DNA of 64,000 nt from Acidobacteriota bacterium (GTDB taxonomy: Bacteria > Acidobacteriota > Vicinamibacteria > Vicinamibacterales > JAKQTR01): positions 62,001 to 126,000 of the forward strand of contig JAKQTR010000041.1 of NCBI GenBank assembly GCA_029562975.1, in the 5' to 3' direction. Position numbers and translations under genes: made by a program. Within the stretch, counting starts at the first letter, position 1. Every line of letters begins with the position of its first letter. This document shows positions 9,461 through 17,470 of this stretch, one piece after another. The notes under the pieces are model-generated. The model was not told the DNA's origin, made no database searches, and saw only the letters and a list, made by a program, of their open reading frames with translations.

Positions 9461-10351
9461 TCAGACGGGCAGGCGCGGGCAGCAAGCGCCCGCGCCGCGC
9501 TCCCACTGGAGCGTCGTGTGGTGGATGCCGAAGCGATCGTGCAGGACGCGCGTCGCCTCGGCCATGATCGCGTCATCGTCGTGCGCATCCCGCTTGACCA
9601 GATGCGCTGTGAGCGCGGTCTCGGTCGTGCTCATGGCCCAGATGTGCAGGTCGTGAACGGCCGTCACGCCGGGCAGCGCCGCCAGGTAGGCCTCCACGGC
9701 TGCCGGGTCGATCCACTCGGGGACAGCATGCAGCGCGAGGTTGACCGACTGGCGCAGGAGCCCCCAGGTGCTGCCGAGAATGACAACGGCGATGACGAGC
9801 GTCGTCAGAGGGTCGATCCAGGTCCGGCCCGTCGCGAGGATCGCCAGGCCTGCCAGGACCACGCCAGCCGACACGGCCGCGTCGGCGGCCAGGTGCAGGA
9901 ACGCGCCGCGGACGTTGAGATCGCCCTCGCGTCCCCTCAGGAAGAGGAGGGCCGTCGCCGCGTTGATCGCCATGCCGACGAAGGCCACCCACGCCACCAC
10001 GCCGCCGCCGACGGTGGCGGGCGACCAGAACCTCCGGATCGCCTCCCATGCCACGCCGCCCGTGACCACCAGCAGCAGGATGGCGTTCAGCAGCGCCGCC
10101 AGGATCGACGAGCTGCGCCAGCCGTACGTGCGGCGCGCCGAGCGCGGTCGGCGGGCGAGGCGGCTGGCCCCCCAGGCCAGGAGCAGGCCGAGGACGTCGC
10201 TGAAGTTGTGCGCGGCGTCGGCGAGGAGGGCCGTCGAGCCGGCGACGACGCCGGCCACCGCCTCGATGACCACGAAGCCGCCGTTGAGCGCGGTGCCGAG
10301 CGCGAACGCGCGGTCGTACGTGGCCGGACGTGCGGGATCGAGGCCGGACAT
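9461..10351 (-). CDS. Cation diffusion facilitator (CDF) family metal exporter
   Basis: This 296-aa inner-membrane protein has about six hydrophobic segments. It carries the paired metal-binding helices typical of Zn/Co/Cd exporters (CzcD/ZitB group): HNFSD in ADAAHNFSDVLG and the second histidine/aspartate pair in HLAADAAVS. A cytoplasmic C-terminal domain with VHDLHIWAMS follows, a hallmark of the family. It should export divalent cations in exchange for protons. A long hydrophilic His-rich loop, often found in Zn-specific members, is absent. It is divergent from the EF-P-like gene and convergent with the glycosyltransferase. Confidence 0.92.
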   Translation of the reverse strand: MSGLDPARPATYDRAFALGTALNGGFVVIEAVAGVVAGSTALLADAAHNFSDVLGLLLAWGASRLARRPRSARRTYGWRSSSILAALLNAILLLVVTGGVAWEAIRRFWSPATVGGGVVAWVAFVGMAINAATALLFLRGREGDLNVRGAFLHLAADAAVSAGVVLAGLAILATGRTWIDPLTTLVIAVVILGSTWGLLRQSVNLALHAVPEWIDPAAVEAYLAALPGVTAVHDLHIWAMSTTETALTAHLVKRDAHDDDAIMAEATRVLHDRFGIHHTTLQWERGAGACCPRLPV

Positions 10352-10430
10352 CGCGTCAGGCGCCAGGGACGCAGGGCGCGCGCCGGGCGGCAGGCCGGCG
10401 GTTCAGGCGTTCGCTGACGGGCATGCTTCT

Positions 10431-10465
10431 ATGCTAGCACCCGGCCCCCCCGCGTCCGGTACAAT
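10431..10465. promoter_or_regulatory. Divergent -10 elements between the CDF exporter and the EF-P-like gene
   Basis: On the plus strand TACAAT (10460-10465) lies about 62 bp before the EF-P-like ATG. On the minus strand TAGCAT (complement of 10431-10436) faces the CDF gene. Neither has a convincing -35. The 176-bp gap holds nothing else recognisable. Confidence 0.35.
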
Positions 10466-10527
10466 GTCGCGTTGCCCGCCCGGCCCCGGTGTCCCGGGGG
10501 CGGTGCCGCGCTCCTCAGAGGTCCACC

Positions 10528-11103
10528 ATGGCGGCGTTCATCGAGGCGATCGATCTCAAGCGGAAGATGTTCTTCGAGTTCGAGGACACCCCGTACCTGT
10601 GCCTCGACGTCGAGCGGTCCACGCCGACGGCGCGGGGAGGTCAGACGCTGGTGCGCGTCAAGATGAGAAACCTCAAGACGCGCGCGGTGTTCGACAAGAC
10701 CTTCAAGGCCGGCGAGAAGTTCAGGGAGCCCGACCTCGTCCAGTCGCCTGCCAGCTACCTCTACAGCGACGCCGCCGGCTCGCACTTCATGGACCAGGAA
10801 ACGTACGAGACCATCACGCTCCAGGGCGACATGCTCGGCGACGCGCTCGACTTCCTAGTTGACGGGCAGCTCGTGCAGATCCAGATGTTCAACGGAAACG
10901 CCATCGGCCTGCAGCTCCCGCCGCACGTCGAACTCACCGTGATCGACGCCGAGCCCGGCGCCAGGGGCGACACGGCGGCAGGCAACGTCACGAAGCGCGC
11001 GACGCTCGAGACCGGAGTCGAGGTCCGCGTGTCGCTCTTCATCAAGGTCGGCGAGCGGGTGAAGATCAACACCGAGACCCGGGAGTGCCTCGGGCGGGTC
11101 TAG
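10528..11103 (+). CDS. efpL: Elongation factor P-like protein (EfpL/YeiP type loop)
   Basis: This 191-aa three-domain protein has the EF-P fold: a KOW-like N domain, an OB domain with SHFMDQETYE, and a C-terminal OB domain ending ERVKINTETRECLGRV. EF-P relieves ribosomes stalled at proline runs. The tip loop that carries the modified Lys in canonical EF-P (PGKG) here reads STPTARGGQTL. That matches the SPTARG loop of YeiP/EfpL, where an unmodified Arg sits near the tip. The rest is about equally close to EF-P, so the paralogue call rests on the loop. The nearby tandem-repeat giant proteins are not notably proline-run rich, so no specific target is proposed. Confidence 0.8.
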   Translation: MAAFIEAIDLKRKMFFEFEDTPYLCLDVERSTPTARGGQTLVRVKMRNLKTRAVFDKTFKAGEKFREPDLVQSPASYLYSDAAGSHFMDQETYETITLQGDMLGDALDFLVDGQLVQIQMFNGNAIGLQLPPHVELTVIDAEPGARGDTAAGNVTKRATLETGVEVRVSLFIKVGERVKINTETRECLGRV

Positions 11104-11133
11104 GGCGGCGGGCCTCGGCGGGAGCCCGGATCG

Positions 11134-11158
11134 TCCGGCGCGCGGCTACGGCGCCGGA
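11134..11158. terminator. Candidate bidirectional hairpin between convergent genes
   Basis: TCCGGCGC and its exact complement GCGCCGGA form an 8-bp stem with a 9-nt loop. The loop contains the stop codon of the MATE gene. There is no U-tract, so termination is possible but unproven. Confidence 0.5.
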
Positions 11159-12489
11159 TGCAGGCCGGCCGAGCGACGGTGCCAGGCGGCGAGCAGGACA
11201 CAACCGGTGATGACCAGGCCGGTTGCGAGGCCGACCCAGAGGCCCCGGACCCCCCAGCCCAGGACGAAGCACGCGGTGTAGCCGAGCGGGAGCCCGACGA
11301 GCCAGTGCCCTGCCAGGTTCGTCAGCATGGGGACTCGCGTCTCGCCCAGGCCGCGGAGGATTCCCGTCGAGATGCCTTGGGTGCCGTCGAAGATGAGGCA
11401 GAGCCCCGCGACGGCCAGCAGCGACGCGCCCGTCGACAGCACCGACGCGTCGCTCGAAAAGGCGGCGACGAGGAGCCGGCCGCCGGCAACGAACGCGATG
11501 GCGCACGCCGTCGTGAAGGCGGCGCCGAGCGCGAGGGCCGCCCATCCTGCGCGGCGCGCCCCTGCCGGGTCGCGGCGCCCCACCGCCTGGCCGACCCGCA
11601 CCGCGCCGGCGGCGTTCAGCCCGAGCGGCACCATGAAGACGAACGACCAGACGTTCAGGGCGATCTGGTGGGCGGCGAGGGCCGAGGGCGCGAGCCGGCC
11701 CGCCAGCGCGGACGCCGCGGCGAAGACGCCGACCTCCAGGAGGATCTGCAGGCCCGACGGCACGCCCAGCGCGAGCAGCGTCCTGACGGCCGGCCATTCG
11801 AGGCGCCGCGGCACGCGGGCCAGTCCCGCGCGCCGGGATCGGTCGTTCAGGCCGATGGCGGCCAGGAGCATCGCCGCCATGTAGACCCGCGAGGCGACGG
11901 TGGCCCAGGCCGCGCCGGTCGTGCCGAGCGCCGGAAAGCCGAGGCGGCCGTAGATCAGCATCCAGTTGACCGCGACGTTCACGACGTTCGCCGAGATGAG
12001 CGCCAGGGTGATCGGCCGCACGATGTTCATCGCCTGCAGGTAGCGCCTGAAGGCGGTGTAGAGCAGCAGTGGGAAGACGCTCACCGTGACCGTGCGCACG
12101 TACGGCCCGGCCATCGCGAGGACCTCGGGGTCGAGTCCCCAAGCGGGCAGCGTGGCCGCCGCGCCGATGCTCGCGAGCGTCAGCGGGACGGCCGCCACGC
12201 ACGCGAGCGCCGACCCCTGGAACAGCCAGTAGTGGCACCGATCGAGGCGGCCGGCGCCGAACGCCTGGGACACGAGCGTGTCGAGGCCGAGCAGCACGCC
12301 CATGCCGAAGAGCGCGATTGAAACGGCCACGACGCTGCCCAGGCCGACGGCCCCGATGGCGGCCGGGCCAAGCGGGCCGACCATCAGGGTGTCGACCAGC
12401 CCCATGGCCGTCCAGCCGATTTCCCCCAGCACGACCGGCACCGCCAGGGCCAGCATCGGCCTCAGTTCGTCGCGTATCGGGGCGCGCAT
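11146..12489 (-). CDS. MATE family multidrug/toxin efflux transporter (NorM-like)
   Basis: This 447-aa integral membrane protein has about twelve hydrophobic helices in two homologous halves. The N-terminal half begins AVPVVLGEIGWTAMGLVDTLMVG and the second half has VPSGLQILLEVGVFAAA, both typical of MATE exporters in the NorM branch. These use sodium or proton gradients to expel cationic drugs, dyes or metabolites. Substrate cannot be told from sequence. The gene converges with the EF-P-like gene. Upstream lies only a heptamer array and the convergently placed end of the next minus-strand gene. Confidence 0.92.
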   Translation of the reverse strand: MRAPIRDELRPMLALAVPVVLGEIGWTAMGLVDTLMVGPLGPAAIGAVGLGSVVAVSIALFGMGVLLGLDTLVSQAFGAGRLDRCHYWLFQGSALACVAAVPLTLASIGAAATLPAWGLDPEVLAMAGPYVRTVTVSVFPLLLYTAFRRYLQAMNIVRPITLALISANVVNVAVNWMLIYGRLGFPALGTTGAAWATVASRVYMAAMLLAAIGLNDRSRRAGLARVPRRLEWPAVRTLLALGVPSGLQILLEVGVFAAASALAGRLAPSALAAHQIALNVWSFVFMVPLGLNAAGAVRVGQAVGRRDPAGARRAGWAALALGAAFTTACAIAFVAGGRLLVAAFSSDASVLSTGASLLAVAGLCLIFDGTQGISTGILRGLGETRVPMLTNLAGHWLVGLPLGYTACFVLGWGVRGLWVGLATGLVITGCVLLAAWHRRSAGLHPAP

Positions 12490-12517
12490 CGGGGAATCAT
12501 CTCACAGGGAGGAGTGA

Positions 12518-12587
12518 GGCTCGGGGCTCGGAACTCGGGGCTCCGGGCTCGCGACTCCGGGCTCGGGACTTGGGGTTCGGGGCTCGG
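12518..12587. repeat. Heptamer array, single, ten units
   Basis: Ten consecutive 7-bp units run without gaps: GGCTCGG, GGCTCGG, AACTCGG, GGCTCCG, GGCTCGC, GACTCCG, GGCTCGG, GACTTGG, GGTTCGG, GGCTCGG. No opposite-sense partner array is seen before the next gene at 12693. The intervening 12588-12692 has no recognisable content. Confidence 0.85.
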
Positions 12588-12692
12588 GAGAGGACCCGCT
12601 GCGGCGAAGCTGGCCTTCCTGCTCGCCGCTGCCGCCCCTTGCTCACGGCAAGCCGCCTGGCCGCTTCGCGCAGGCCGGTGGGGTCTTGGAGC

Positions 12693-13850
12693 CTACTTGA
12701 GCGCTTCCGCGCCCGCGAAGGCGCGGTACGGCGTCAGTTCCTTCAGCGTCTCCGCGTCGGCCTCCGTTTCCCGGCCGGTCAGCATTCGCGTGAGCAGCAA
12801 CCCGACGCCGGGGCCGAGCATGAAGCCCTGGCCGCACATGCCGACGGCCTCGATGTACCCCTCGATCTCCTTCGACCGCCCGACCACCGGCGATCCGTCC
12901 GGCGTCATCGGGTAGAGGCCGCGCCACGTCCGCCGGACCCTGATGTTCGCCAGGCACGGCATCAGCCCCACCATCCGCCGCGCGATCATCGGCAGGTACG
13001 ACGACGTCTCGCGGCGGTCCGTGCCGACGATTGGCGGGTCCGGCGTGATGCAGAAGACCACCCCGCCCGGCTTGTGCTGATAGAAGTAGTAGTTGGCCGA
13101 CCCGTCGGCAGGGCGGATGTCCACCACCATGGGCTTGAGGAACGGCGCCACGGGCTCGGTGATTCCGGCCTCGTGGCTGTCGGGCACGACCGGCACGTCG
13201 AGGCCGGCCAGGTTGGCCACGGCCCTCGCCCAGGCGCCGCCGGCGTTGATGATGGTCTCGGTCGCATAGCCGCCCTTGTCGGTGCGGACGCCGACCACCA
13301 TGCCGCGTCTCCGGATCACGCCGGTGACCCGCTCCTGGAACCGGAACGTGACGCCCAGCTCGGACGCCCGCCGGTAGAACGCGTGCGCCGACAGCATGGG
13401 TGACGCCGATCCGTCTTCGGGCGAGTAGGTGCCGCCGAGCAGGCCCTCGGCGCAGAGGGCCGGCACCAGTTCGAGCATCTCCCGGCGTTCCAGCCATCCG
13501 ATGTTGAGGCCCGCGCGCTGCTGGGCCTTGAGCAGGTTCTGCAGCGCCGCGCGCTCGTGCTCGCGGTAGGCGACGAACGCGTACCCGCCGCGGGCCCACT
13601 CGATGTTGTCGCCGCGGGCCTGCTCCCAGGTGGAGAAGACGCGCAGCGACTCGAGGCACAGGCGGATCTTGGCGGGCGACGAGTGGGTGGCCCGGATGCC
13701 GCCGATGGCGGCCTTGTTGCTGCCCTGCCCGGCGCTCGCGAACTGGTCGATGACGAGCGGCTTGATGCCCTGTTCGGCGAGGAAGCACGCCGTGGGCAGG
13801 CCCACGCTCCCGGCGCCGACGATGACGACGTCGAAGGTGTCCGTGCTCAT
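12693..13850 (-). CDS. FAD-dependent amine/amino-acid oxidoreductase (DAO/HcnC/sarcosine-oxidase-beta-like)
   Basis: This 385-aa flavoprotein begins with an FAD-binding motif VVIVGAGSVGLPTACFLAEQG. It has the DAO-family ending GYIEAVGMCGQGFMLGPGVG that contacts the flavin. Members oxidise the C-N bond of glycine, sarcosine, D-amino acids, hydroxyproline or opines. The ATG overlaps the stop of the upstream gene (TGATG), so translation is coupled. The partner is a [2Fe-2S]/FAD/[4Fe-4S] protein of the kind that accompanies HcnC, OoxB or D-hydroxyproline dehydrogenase subunits, so a two-subunit amine dehydrogenase is likely. The substrate is unknown. Confidence 0.87.
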   Translation of the reverse strand: MSTDTFDVVIVGAGSVGLPTACFLAEQGIKPLVIDQFASAGQGSNKAAIGGIRATHSSPAKIRLCLESLRVFSTWEQARGDNIEWARGGYAFVAYREHERAALQNLLKAQQRAGLNIGWLERREMLELVPALCAEGLLGGTYSPEDGSASPMLSAHAFYRRASELGVTFRFQERVTGVIRRRGMVVGVRTDKGGYATETIINAGGAWARAVANLAGLDVPVVPDSHEAGITEPVAPFLKPMVVDIRPADGSANYYFYQHKPGGVVFCITPDPPIVGTDRRETSSYLPMIARRMVGLMPCLANIRVRRTWRGLYPMTPDGSPVVGRSKEIEGYIEAVGMCGQGFMLGPGVGLLLTRMLTGRETEADAETLKELTPYRAFAGAEALK

Positions 13851-15982
13851 CACAGGCCCCCTTCGTGCGCGCCTGTCGCGTGCCGCGGGGGCCGTTCGTC
13901 CGGCGGCGCGCCGTCGGGCGCCATGCCCGCGAAGGCGCCGAGCGGGACCTCCATGAACAGGGGCCGCTTGGTGAAGTCCGCGATCTGGCTCTCCGGCACG
14001 CCCTCCTCCCGGAAGAGCCGCTTGATCAGGCTGGGGCACGTCTTGCCCCCGCATGCCCCCATCCCGGCGCGGGTCAGGGCCTTCAGCTCATTGAGGTCGC
14101 GCAGGCCCGACCTGATGAGCGCCCGGATCTCGCCGGCACTCACGCGCTCGCACCGGCACACGATCGTGTCGTCGTCCAGGCGCGGCTCGACAGCCCCGGC
14201 CGGCTCGCTCACCCAAGGCTCCTGCACGCGGATGCCCGCGATGCGCGTGGCGATGTCGCGCGGGGCCTTGACCTTCACCATCAGGCAGCGGTCGTTGGCC
14301 TTCGCCTCGCGGACGCGGGTGACCTCCACGTTCCCGAGGATCGCGCCCTCCGTGTCGAGCACGGTCACGACGTCGCCCTTGGCGATGGACTTCGCCGTGA
14401 ACTCGTACGGCACGGTGACGGTGGGGTAGTCGCCGTCGCGCCGGAAGTCGACCAGGGTGACGGCGAGCCCCGGGCAGATCGCCACGCACTTCTCGCAGGC
14501 GTCGCACTGGTCGCCGACGAACTCCGGCAGGCCCATGATGTCGCCGCCCTCGATCCGGATCGACTGGTGCGGGCACACGGAGGTGCAGGGATTGCACGGG
14601 ATCTCCTGCGCGCAATGGAAGAGCGGGAAGGCCCCGCTCGCCGGGATCGACAGGTCCTCCGTGATGGTCGCGCCCGGCCTGGACTTGAGGACGTCCGCCG
14701 TTCGGTGCCACTCCGGCGGCACCTCGCCGACGTCGCGGCCCAGGGCCCTCGCGATCTCGAGGCCCCGTATGCGGCCGGTGAACATCGCCGCCGAGGCCTC
14801 CGCGATCTCCTCCGAGTCGCCGGCGGCGTAGACGGGCAGCCCGAACTCCTTCGCCTTGGCGACGAACTCGTCCACGGGGTCGAGGCCGACGGCCACGAGG
14901 ACCGTGTCGCACCGGAACGTCCGCTCCGTGCCGGCCATGGGCCTCCAGGCCTTGTCGATTTCCGCGATGGTGATCGACTCGACTTCCTCGCCGCCGTTGG
15001 CGCACACGACGGTGTGCGAGGTGTAGATGGGCACGCCCATGCGGACGAGCTTGTCCTTGTGCACCTTGTAGCCGCCGCACTCCGGCATGGCTTCGCACAG
15101 GCCCACCACCGCGATCCCGGCCTGCAGCGCGTGGTAGCCGGCGATGAGGCCCACGTTGCCGCCGCCGACGATGAACAGGCGCGACGTGGGGCGCACGAGG
15201 TCGCGGTTCACCAGCGTCTGGAACGCCCCGGCCCCGTACACGCCCGGCAGCGTGTTGCCCTTGAACACCAGCGACTTCTCGCGGGCCCCGGCCGCGACGA
15301 GCAGCACCTCGGGCCGGACGATGCAGTAGCGGCCCTCGCGCAGGATGCCGACCCGCCGGTCGGAAAAGACCGCCAGCGCCGTGCTGTTCAGCCAGACGCG
15401 GACGTTCTCGTAGAGCCGCAGATCGCGCTCCAGGCGCGCGGCGATGTCGATGCCGCGGGTGCCCGCGTAGCAGGCCTCGATCGAGCCGAAAAACTTGTGC
15501 GTCTGGAGGACCAGCTTGCCGCCGAGGCGGTGCTTGTCGTCCACGACGAGCGTCCGCACGCCGGCCCGCCCGAGCTCGATGGCCGCCGTCAGGCCGGCCG
15601 GCCCGCCGCCGATGATCAGGCACCCGGTGTCGACGACGGGGACGTCCCGCAGATCGGGCGCGTGGTGCACCTCCGGCAGGGCCGGCTTGCCGTCGAGCGG
15701 CCGGACCTCCATGCCCGGCCGGACCGGAACCATGCACGACTTGACGGCCAGCCCGTCGGCGACCACGGTGCACTGCGCGCACTGGCCGTTGGCGCAGAAG
15801 ATGCCCTGCGGCGCGCCGTCCTTCGGGTGATGGCCGAACACCCGCACGCCGTTGGCGAAGAGGGCCGACGCGATCGTCTCGCCTTCGTGTCCGGTGCACG
15901 GCGTCCCGTTCCAGGAGAACGTGACGGGCCTGGCGTCGGGAATCGGGAGGATCGGGTGCTCGCGGATGCGGTGCTCGGCCAC
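13850..15982 (-). CDS. Four-cofactor oxidoreductase: [2Fe-2S] ferredoxin, FAD/NAD domain, two [4Fe-4S] clusters and BFD-like [2Fe-2S]
   Basis: This 710-aa fusion has, in order: a plant-type [2Fe-2S] domain with C63, C68, C71 and C83; an FAD Rossmann motif IIGGGPAG near residue 123; a second nucleotide motif IVGGGNVG near 271; an 8Fe ferredoxin insert with C457/C463/C466/C470 and C493/C496/C499/C503; and a C-terminal BFD-like domain with C609, C611, C644 and C649. Parts match HcnA+HcnB, sarcosine oxidase alpha and the alpha subunit of dye-linked proline dehydrogenases. It likely takes electrons from the flavoprotein encoded downstream and passes them to a quinone, ferredoxin or NAD. The gene lies 16 bp after the M20 gene and overlaps the next by one base. 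Acceptor and substrate are inferred only. Confidence 0.88.
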   Translation of the reverse strand: MAEHRIREHPILPIPDARPVTFSWNGTPCTGHEGETIASALFANGVRVFGHHPKDGAPQGIFCANGQCAQCTVVADGLAVKSCMVPVRPGMEVRPLDGKPALPEVHHAPDLRDVPVVDTGCLIIGGGPAGLTAAIELGRAGVRTLVVDDKHRLGGKLVLQTHKFFGSIEACYAGTRGIDIAARLERDLRLYENVRVWLNSTALAVFSDRRVGILREGRYCIVRPEVLLVAAGAREKSLVFKGNTLPGVYGAGAFQTLVNRDLVRPTSRLFIVGGGNVGLIAGYHALQAGIAVVGLCEAMPECGGYKVHKDKLVRMGVPIYTSHTVVCANGGEEVESITIAEIDKAWRPMAGTERTFRCDTVLVAVGLDPVDEFVAKAKEFGLPVYAAGDSEEIAEASAAMFTGRIRGLEIARALGRDVGEVPPEWHRTADVLKSRPGATITEDLSIPASGAFPLFHCAQEIPCNPCTSVCPHQSIRIEGGDIMGLPEFVGDQCDACEKCVAICPGLAVTLVDFRRDGDYPTVTVPYEFTAKSIAKGDVVTVLDTEGAILGNVEVTRVREAKANDRCLMVKVKAPRDIATRIAGIRVQEPWVSEPAGAVEPRLDDDTIVCRCERVSAGEIRALIRSGLRDLNELKALTRAGMGACGGKTCPSLIKRLFREEGVPESQIADFTKRPLFMEVPLGAFAGMAPDGAPPDERPPRHATGAHEGGL

Positions 15983-15998
15983 GGGTGTCAGCTCTCCT

Positions 15999-17372
15999 TC
16001 ACTTCGACGCGGCGCTGAGGTAGTCGACGGCGAGGCTGGCGAGGGCGCGCACGCCGGTGATGAGCGCCGACTCGTCCGGGTTGAACTTCGGCGAGTGGTT
16101 GGCCGCCCACGCGGCCGGGTCCGAGCCCTTCGGCGCCACGCCGAGGAAGAAGAACAGCGCCGGCACCTTCTGCCCGTAGTACGAGAAGTCCTCGGAGGTC
16201 GTCGTCGGTTTCACGTTGGGGTTGAAGGCGGCCGCCGCGACCCGACGGAGCGACGGCGTCATCTGGGCGGTCAGCGCGGGATCGTTCCACGTGACCGGGT
16301 AGCCCTCGTCGATCCGGACGTCAGCCGCCGCCCCGGCCGATTCGGCGATTCCCGCCGCCGTGCGCCGGACGCGCTCCAGGATCTCGGCGCGCATGCCGGG
16401 GTCGAAGGTCCTGATGGTCCCGGTCATTCGCACCTCGCCGGGAACGATATTGTGCCGGGTGCCGCCCTCGATGGTGCCGACGGTCACGACCGCCGGCGCC
16501 TCGGTGATGTCGATCTGCCGGCTCACCACCGTCTGCAAACCGAGCACGATCTGCGATGCGACGACGATCGAATCGGTGCCGGCCCAGGGAATGGCGCCAT
16601 GCGTTTGCCGGCCCTTCACGACGATGCTGAAGGTGTTGCCGGCGGCCATCAGGCCCCTCGGCCGGAACGTGATCGAGCCGGCTTCCTCGGGCGTGATGCC
16701 GACGTGCAAACCGAAGATGGCATCGACCGTGGGGTTCTCGAGCACGCCCTCCCGGATCATCGCCTCCGCGCCGCCGGGCTCTCCGGCGATACCCTCCTCC
16801 GCCGGCTGGAAGATGATCTTCACGGCGCCGGCGAGGTCCGCCTTCATCGAGGCCAGCACGTGCCCGGCGCCGAGCAGCATCGCCATGTGGAAGTCGTGGC
16901 CGCAGGCGTGCATGAGGCCGACCTCCTTGCCCGCGTACACGCCGCGCGCCGCGGAGGCAAACGGCAGGCCGGTTTCCTCGGCGACCGGCAGCGCGTCCAT
17001 GTCCGCCCGGAGCGCCACCACGGGCCCTGGCCGCCCGCCTGTGAGGAGCCCGACCACGCCGGTTCTCGCAACGCCGGTCCGCACGGTGTAGCCCATGGCG
17101 CGAAGCCGCTCGGCGAGAAACGCCGACGTGCGCACCTCCTCGTATCCCAACTCGGGATGCGCGTGGAGGTCCCTGCGCCAGGCGACGACGTCGGCGAGCA
17201 CCGCCGCGGCGGCCTGGTCGATCCGGTCGTGAAGCGCGGCGATCGTCGGCATCGGTCGTCCTCCCTGGGCCCGCTCCCGCCGCCCGGGAGCGCCCTCTGC
17301 GGCCGCCGCCACCGCGATCGCCACCGCCGAAGCCAGCACGATTCCCGATCGCGTCGCAGCCGATCGTCCCAC
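15999..17372 (-). CDS. M20-family amidohydrolase/aminoacylase, possibly secreted
   Basis: The catalytic body is a standard M20D amidohydrolase (about 417 aa from ATG 17252). It has RRDLHAHPELG, the zinc motif HACGHDFH, the catalytic-base region FQPAEEG and a C-terminal SEDFSYYG. These hydrolyse N-acyl amino acids or similar amides. The start is uncertain. ATG 17252 has a strong GGGAGGA seven bases upstream. However, the frame is open to a GTG at 17372 with GGGAG seven bases before it, and that extension (GIVLASAVAIAVAAAA after basic residues) looks like a signal peptide, as in many acidobacterial homologues. The longer form of 457 aa is reported here. It heads the group with the two flavoproteins and follows the YgeW-like gene. 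Confidence 0.88.
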   Translation of the reverse strand: MGRSAATRSGIVLASAVAIAVAAAAEGAPGRRERAQGGRPMPTIAALHDRIDQAAAAVLADVVAWRRDLHAHPELGYEEVRTSAFLAERLRAMGYTVRTGVARTGVVGLLTGGRPGPVVALRADMDALPVAEETGLPFASAARGVYAGKEVGLMHACGHDFHMAMLLGAGHVLASMKADLAGAVKIIFQPAEEGIAGEPGGAEAMIREGVLENPTVDAIFGLHVGITPEEAGSITFRPRGLMAAGNTFSIVVKGRQTHGAIPWAGTDSIVVASQIVLGLQTVVSRQIDITEAPAVVTVGTIEGGTRHNIVPGEVRMTGTIRTFDPGMRAEILERVRRTAAGIAESAGAAADVRIDEGYPVTWNDPALTAQMTPSLRRVAAAAFNPNVKPTTTSEDFSYYGQKVPALFFFLGVAPKGSDPAAWAANHSPKFNPDESALITGVRALASLAVDYLSAASK

Positions 17373-17407
17373 GTCCCTGCTCCCGCCTGTCCGGCCCGGG
17401 GCGGCGC

Positions 17408-17463
17408 CCCGAACCCCGACTCCCGAACCCCGCGTCCCGAGTCCCGCGTCCCGAGCCCCGGGT
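17408..17463. repeat. Heptamer array, single, eight units
   Basis: Eight contiguous units run CCCGAAC, CCCGACT, CCCGAAC, CCCGCGT, CCCGAGT, CCCGCGT, CCCGAGC, CCCGGGT. This is the C-rich orientation of the same family seen at 12518-12587. It lies eight bases after the ygeW stop codon. No G-rich partner array was found on the other side. Confidence 0.85.
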
Positions 17464-17470
17464 CCCTTCC

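Noticed and set aside
12518-12587. CRISPR array
   Set aside because: Units are 7 bp with no spacers and no cas genes nearby; these are tandem heptamers.
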